Below, one piece after another: positions 1 through 6,900 of a stretch of DNA of 8,906 nucleotides (its first letter is position 1; each line of letters begins with the position of its first letter). The notes beneath the pieces were generated by a model. The model made no database searches, had not been told where the DNA came from, and saw only the letters and a program-made list of their open reading frames with translations. The stretch is from an uncultured Bacteroides sp. (GTDB lineage: Bacteria; Bacteroidota; Bacteroidia; Bacteroidales; Bacteroidaceae). The stretch lies in contig NZ_CAJUHF010000039.1 of NCBI RefSeq assembly GCF_910585845.1, forward strand, positions 1 through 8,906. The letters are read 5' to 3'. Position numbers and translations under genes: made by a program.

Positions 1-18
1 TGTGTGCAACTTTTTCAT
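1..18 (-). CDS. Possible start of a divergent gene (M-K-K-L-H-T...), cut by the window edge
   Basis: Read on the minus strand from 18 to 1, the sequence is ATG AAA AAG TTG CAC ACA, giving M-K-K-L-H-T. It is preceded by an A/T-rich leader (22-45), as is common before Bacteroidales start codons. A Met-Lys-Lys opening is typical of exported proteins with signal peptides. Only six codons are visible, so this could easily be chance in AT-rich DNA. If real, it is transcribed away from the large gene. It could be an unrelated divergent gene or an inverted N-terminal segment. Confidence 0.2.
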
Positions 19-75
19 TTGTAAATATTTAGATTCTTAATTCAACCAACGAGTAACACCACCTTCGTCATCCGG
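1..75. other. AT-rich 5' flank and junction with the beta-helix coding sequence
   Basis: Positions 1-45 are about 22% G+C by hand count, whereas 61-240 are about 60% G+C. All three plus-strand frames carry stops before the junction (22-24, 38-40 and 30-32). From about 46 the sequence already reads as protein-like in the large frame (PTSNTTFVIRVHEGT), and it aligns with the strand that follows the header in block 2 (SNTTVKVEEIWVSEGT). The homology therefore begins upstream of the GTG and stops abruptly near 45. A 10-bp perfect palindrome, TAAATATTTA, lies at 22-31. No convincing Bacteroides promoter (TTTG plus TAnnTTTG at the right spacing) was found on the plus strand. The reading is a rearrangement, deletion or recombination edge, or a degraded promoter region. 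Confidence 0.6.
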
Positions 76-936
76 GTGCACGAAGGCACACTGTGGCCGC
101 GCTACTCCTTCATCAACGAAGACCCGAAGTCTGCCTCCGTCATCCTTCGCCGCATCACGGCAGGAACCGGAACATTGCGCATCGAAGGCGGCTACCGCGC
201 CACGGGCAACACCGCCGAACGTGCCTCGTTAGATTACCGTACCATCATTGATGGTAACACGGAAGCTACTAACATCGACGACGGTCTCTATCACGTCATC
301 ACCGTAGAGAGCAATGCCAAAGTAGAGTTAGACGGTTTTCACGTCATCAACGGCAACGCTGCCAATACCGCCACCCAACAATACGGCGCAGGCATGCTGG
401 TGTACGACGGTGCCACTGTCACACTGAGTAATTGCATCTTCGAGAACCACACTGCGGTGAACGGTGCCGCCATCTATGCCCCCTCCACCGCCTCACTGAC
501 GCTGACCAACTGTATGGTGAACAATAATACCAATCTGACTGACAGTAATCCGGTGATTCATGCAAGCGCGGGCAAGCTGACGCTGAACCATGTGACGGTA
601 GTCAATAACTTAGGAGCCGCACCCGAAGGCATAGGAAACACAGGAACAACCTCGTTTGCAGCAGGCAACAGCAGCAATAACTCCATTGACGACATCGCAA
701 CGATGGGTGGAGAAGGAGGACAAGAGAACTTTGCCAACCCAACGCGCAGTCAAGGTGCCACGTTAGGTTTCAGTACGTGGTTAGGCGGCTACTCCTCATT
801 CCGTCCGCTGACCAGTTCAACTACGGCAGGTACAAAAATCATCAACCAGGCTACTTCCACCACCAACACTCTGACGACCGACATCACCGGAAGCGCCCGT
901 AATTTAGGCGGTCTGCCTGACTTGGGAGCCTACGAA
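46..936 (+). repeat. Beta-helix block 1 (headless)
   Basis: This is the first copy of the repeated block. It opens at the strand F-V-I-R-V-H-E-G-T, then shows R-I-E-G-G-Y (residues 36-40), Y-R-T-I-I-D-G-N, the Cys coils at C120 and C146 (26 residues apart), and the closing D-L-G-A-Y-E (282-287, bases 919-936). The header seen in blocks 2, 5 and 6 (Y-V...G...S-W...A...L) is absent. By comparison with block 2, roughly 35 residues of this block are missing, plus any signal peptide or further blocks upstream. The part before 76 is inferred from frame continuity and similarity only. Confidence 0.7.
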
Positions 937-3900
937 GCGGATCTGCCTGAAGCAGGAACGATACTTTATGTCCGCACTCCTGCGGATGGTGGAGATGACA
1001 ACCACAACGGTTTATCGTGGGAGCAGGCATTTGCCACGCTGGAAAAGGCACTGAGTACAGCAGAAGCCTCAAATACAACAGTCAAAGTCGAAGAAATCTG
1101 GGTAAGCGAAGGTACGTACACACATAAGAGTGAAGAAACAGAGAAGATTCATGACCAATGCTATGCTTACAAATTCGTAGAAGGTGTCAATGTCTATGGA
1201 GGATTCAGCAAAGAAGGAACTCCTAACAAAGACGACAGAGATCCCAAAGCGTATGAGACTATATTGCAACCGGGAGATATTAATCCGGAGGAAGAGGCTA
1301 ATAATAAACGTGTATCGTACGGTCGTGTACTGGTACAAGAGAGACCTTTCAGTACAGAAACTGTCTACGACGGTTTCACGTTACGTAACGGCTATCTCTT
1401 TTCTACTTACCGTCAGGATATAACAGGTAACATTTTTAATGTTAATACAGATCAAGTCGGGACGACGGGAGGAGCCGGGGTTTATCTATTAGGAAATGGA
1501 GTGTTAGAAAACTGCCAAGTAACCAATAACTTGATAGCAGTTAAACCACATAATACCAATTTGATTCAAACCGGAACAGGAGCAGGTGGGTTTCATCAGG
1601 CAGGAGCAGGTGTCTATAACAACGGTGGTACCATTCGGAACTGCCTAATTACTCAAAATAAACATTGGCACTTTTTGGCAAGACCCCAAAATGGTAACAC
1701 TGAATCGGCTTGGATGTACGGAAGTGGATTGTACATGAATAATGGCAATGTGTACAACACTGTAATCAGTAATAATTCATCTCAAGTCTTTGCAGAAGAA
1801 GAAACCGGATATCATGAAGTCGCTGTGGGTTCCGTTTTTTTAGTCAATGGAAATTTCTATAACAATACCATTGTGGGAAACGAAGCTCATCTTACTCAAG
1901 CAAACCATGTAAAGATTGCCATAAGTGGTATCTTCGTATATGCAAACATAAACATGTATAACTGCATTGTATCAGGAAACAGAGACGATATCCATGGCAA
2001 TTCTGGATCTACAAAACTTTATGATTATCCGGTAGCAGCATTCACATATACAAATACTTACCAAGAAGATTCTGAGAAAGTACACGCATTTTACTCATGT
2101 ATCAATATCGCAGAGAATGATCCTAAAAATCTGTGCACAACAAACGACATGAAGAAATATAGGACTTCAACCAACAAATATGCCGATCCACAATTAGATA
2201 GCGAATACAGGCTTCAACCGAACTCTCCTGCACTGAATACCGGAATTGAAGCGATAGAGGGTATCATCTTTCCCGACTACGATGCCGACTACACAGCCCG
2301 AATCAAAGACTGTACCATCGACATGGGTGCCTACGAGTACGACAATTTGGCAAACATCAGCCCTAAGGTTAAAGGAGAGTATGCCTACTATTATGTGACG
2401 CAAAACGGTAAAGGCATAAGAAATGCCGGGAGTGAAGCCAATGCTGCTTGCGCGCAGAAGCTGCAATCGGTTCTTGATGCTGCGGGAGAATATAAGAAGA
2501 ACCATCCCAATAGTAAGGTCATCGTCAAGGTAGCAGGCTATCCTGAGACAGAGAGCAGTGAAGCGACCTTCGTCTACCACGCCACAGCATTAGCTGAGGA
2601 AAACAATCCCAAGAGCTACAGTTACGTCATCCCCTACGGCGTAGTGGTAGAAGGCGGATACAATGATCTGGATGACGATTGGGAAACTGATAAAGAGGGG
2701 AAAACCTATAAACGCGACGTCCTGACGTACAAGACCGTGTTCAGTGCCATACACGAAGCAACCGCTACCACACCAGCCATCATAGGCTACCATACCGTTA
2801 CCTTCGGGCAAAAGCCGGAAGACTGGACAGGCAGTGAAGCGCAAAGCGTGATAGACGGTATATGGCTTACAGACGGTTCCTCCAACTCCACGTCAGGTGC
2901 AGGCAACCCCAACATACGTGGTGGAGGTGCCATTGTGGAAGCATGGGCACACGTGCGAAACTGCGTAGTAAAAGGGTGTGAAGCCATCATGGGCGGAGGG
3001 CTCTACCTGAAACCCGGTGCCACCGTCTCCGGTACCGCCATCCTGAGCAACAGCGCCGAAAGAGGCGGAGGTATCTATGCCGAGAGCGAAGAGGAAGACG
3101 TGGACGACAATGGCAGCAACAACAACGGTGGCAACGCCAAGCGTTCACACCTCATCTCCTGCACCCTTGCCGACAACAATGCTTCGAACATCGGCGGCGG
3201 GCTTTACCTGGAAGATGGCAGTGCCATGAGCACCAACTGCGTCATCTGGGGCAACACCGCACCTTCGGACAAGAACGTCAGCGGTGTAGTAAGAAAGCAA
3301 TTTAAAGATCCGCAATGGGCAACGGTCTTCAACATCGGAACGACGGAGTTCTATCCCTTCAACTCCTGCTTTGTGGAGAGCCAGGCAATACCCGCCGACT
3401 TTGAAAACAACGTCATGGAGAGCGATGGAACGAAATACTTTGTAGACTCCGAAACGCTGAAGGATTACCGGCTGAAAGAATTTTCGCTCCTCATCAAGCG
3501 AGGTACACTGAAAGTGTATCACGACAACCTGGAGGCAGAGTTCAACGTAGCCGCACAAGATATGCAGGGCATTGACCGCGTGCAAAACGTACCCGAACGT
3601 CTGGATGTCGGTGCTTTTGCCTACGATGGCGGCATCCTGCCGGAAATCACCAAAGAGAACGTATTCACCCGCCTCTTTGTAAATCCTGCCAACACAGTGA
3701 AACTGACAGACAAGGAGCGAGCCATCGACTTTCTTGGCAGATCATTCTTCACTCCGTTCGCTACCCTGAATGATGCGTTGAACTACGTCAATGAAGTACG
3801 GAAGAAACTTCCCGACGAGCATAAAGATACCAAATTCGAGATACTGATGAGCGGCGGTATCTACAAACCCTCCGTACTGCGTAAAGAGTTCAGCGAGAAT

Positions 3901-6900
3901 GTCACCTACAGCCATCGGCTATACAGCTTTATCGTACCGTACGGTGTCAATATCTACGGTGGTTTTAAGGGAAATGAGCTGTATGCTTGCAAGGATATGA
4001 CTCTTGACACCCAAGAAGGCAATAAAGATTTAAAATATGAACCGAACATCATTCCACTGCTAAACGCCCGTTCCTTTGCCGACTTCAACAACAACGGCAT
4101 CGAAGAACCCTGGGAACTGGCAGAGCAGACCATCCTTTCCGGAGAAATCAACACCTCCACCCAATCGAAGAATGTCTACAAGGTGATCTATACCAATGCA
4201 CCCGAGGGCGCACACAGCCCTCTGCATGACGTCCACCTCGACGGACTGACCATCAAGGATAGCGAGACTTTCAACAAGCTGAGCGATGAAGTAGAAGGAG
4301 ATGAAGCAGGACGAGGCGGAGGCGTCTACTCCAACGGAGCGGACTATACCATCAGCCGCTGCCGATTCATGAACAACTTCGCTATGCGCGGAGGTGCAGT
4401 CTATGTACGCAACGCACGCCTCAACCTTATCGGCTGCACATTTGCCGGCAATGGTACGGTAGAGAATCCCGACCTGACGACAACCGATCTGGAACCACGC
4501 GGCGGAGCAGTCTACGTGGCGGACATCAACAACCCAAGCAACGAAATCGCCTCGCTCTATGCCGTCAATTGCCTCTTTGCCAATAACGAAACAGTCGGTA
4601 AAGGTGGAGCCATCGGTACGACTTACAATGACACGAAAGGCGGAACTGACATCACTATTCCCGGCGATACCTACAGAACGCCTATCATCAACCTGATGAA
4701 CTGTACCATAGTGCGTAACAAAGCGCAGCAGAACGCAGTAGTGTATAACAATAGTAACAAAGAAACCACAGAAACGACAAGCCGTATAGTGAACACACTG
4801 GTATGGGGTAACGAAAGTAGTGAGCAAGATGCATCGACCGACCTCAGCAACTTCGATATCCGGTACTCGGCAAGCGACTATAACTATGGCGGATTCTTTG
4901 CGGAAGACAATAAATTCCATAACATCCCGCTCAACAGCGAGAATATGCACATGGATGGTCCGCACTTCACTCAACCCTCAGAACAAGCAGGTGTGGATGG
5001 TTACACCGGTACCAGTCTTTGGAATCCGATAGCTCTCTCCATGGCTACGGATAAGGGATGCGGAGGAATGAATGTTACCTATTCGGGAGAAACACTCGAA
5101 GAAACGGAAATTACCGGTGAAGTTACAGATGATGAAAACAATCTCACTACAGACAGCTATGCCCAATGGTTTATAAAAAACGATTTGCAGGAATACAAGG
5201 AGGTGTACATGCCTGTGTACAACGACGAAAACCTTCCACGCTACTCCGGTCCGTTAGATGAATCTACCGGCAAGCAGGGTGATAAACCTATCGACATCGG
5301 CCTGTATGAATACCGCTACAAAACCGGCTTTGATGCTATGCCTGCCATTTATGTGGCCACAGAAGAGAGCGGCAACGGTTTGGGCAGTGACTGGGCTAAT
5401 GCGACCTCCAATCTGCGCGACGCCATCATCGGGGCGGCACATCCTATACAAGAAAATGGTTCACGTACCATTTACGTGCGTGATGGGCAGTATGACTTGC
5501 CACGCCTCTCCAGCACCGGTACTGCTTTTATGCTGGATATGCAAAACACGAACATGTCCGACAATCTGACCATTAAGGGAGCCTGTACCGGTAACGGGGC
5601 TACGCAGGACTTCAGCAAACAGAGTGTCATCCGCACACACCATCAAATCATTGCCAATCGTTTGCTGGAAGTCAGCATCCCGGACAGACAAGAGAATGCA
5701 AACGGAAATACTGTAACTATAGAAGGTTTCACCTTCATCAGTGATATGCTTAATACCAATTCCAGCCAAGAAAGCGGTAACGGCGTGGAGGCAAGCATCG
5801 GCAAGGACGGCAAACTGATCATGAAGAACTGTGCTTTCCGCAACAATCAAGGGACAGGTATACTCATCAAGCACAACGAAGGGAAAGCCCTCTTCTACAA
5901 CACCCTGATAGCGGATAGTGAGAACGGACTGGGAGTGGCGGAGACTACCACTGGAAGGACAGTATTAGTAAACACCACCTTTGCCAACAACAAGACAGCC
6001 CTGACGAATAGCAACTCTAATACTGAGGTTGGCAATTCTAATGCTGAGGTTTACGATTCCAATGTTGAGGTTTACAATCCTAATGTTGAGGTTTACAATT
6101 CGGTATGGTGGAACAACGGCGGAAAGCCTACCGCTTTCAATGTAGAAGAACGTGATAACAAGGTGTTCGAGAATACATACAACTTAGCAAACGAAGTTGA
6201 AAGAGCCCAAGCCATAGCCAACAACACGGACATCATAAACGGTCCGAACTTCATCGACCCGTTGAACCAAGACAACGTGGAAGCACGCGACTACCGCTTC
6301 CGCCCCAACCTTACCATGCTGAACCAAGGTAAGAATGACCACTATATAAAAGAGGTGTTGAACGACGGGGCAGAGGATGGAACGTCTACTGAAATCCCCG
6401 ATGAAGAAAAAGCATTGGGCAACAAGGCACGCGTGGTAGATAGTAGGATAGATATCGGTGCCTACGAGTATGAAGCCGAGCTGCAACCCATTGTCTACGT
6501 GAAAGCGAACGTAGTGGGCAACACCGACGGCAAGAGCTGGACTACCGCCCTGACCGACCTGCAAGCTGCTGCAGACCTTGCCGGTATCTATACCTATAAT
6601 CATGCGAATCGTAACGGATATGTCTTTGTGCACAACAACGTAACGAATACTCCGCTCCACCTCCGCCTGCCCCGCACCAAGGTATACGGTGGCATGAACG
6701 ATGAACTTACTACCTTCACAGAGACGGATACGGAAGAAAAGACCAAGAAGATCGTGACAGACCTGCTCAATAAGCGCAAAGGATTACTGGAGGCTACCGC
6801 CCACTCTACGCTGAGTGAAGTGACACTGACTGCCAGCGATGCACTTGCCGATGGTTTTGTGATAGGCACAGCAGACAGCAGTACTGATGATGCTCCGGTC

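Noticed and set aside
22..31. Perfect palindrome TAAATATTTA as a recombinase crossover site
   Set aside because: Ten bases of pure A/T palindrome are expected by chance in AT-rich DNA, and no partner inverted copy was seen in the window.
18..45. Bacteroides-type promoter for the large gene (TTTG at 18-21)
   Set aside because: No TAnnTTTG element follows at the required spacing, and the sequence downstream is already coding-like.
3145..3585. 146-codon open frame on the minus strand
   Set aside because: It is antisense to block 3, with no domain and an unusual composition that mirrors the sense codons. It is treated as a shadow frame.
4060..4974. 304-codon open frame on the minus strand
   Set aside because: It lies antisense to well-conserved block 4 coils. 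Its translation is Val/Cys/Ile-rich with no recognisable domain, and it is explained by the codon bias of the plus-strand gene.
6184..6660. 158-codon open frame on the minus strand spanning the block 5/6 boundary
   Set aside because: It is antisense to the D-I-G-A-Y-E-Y closing motif and the next header, both clearly coding on the plus strand. It has no family resemblance.
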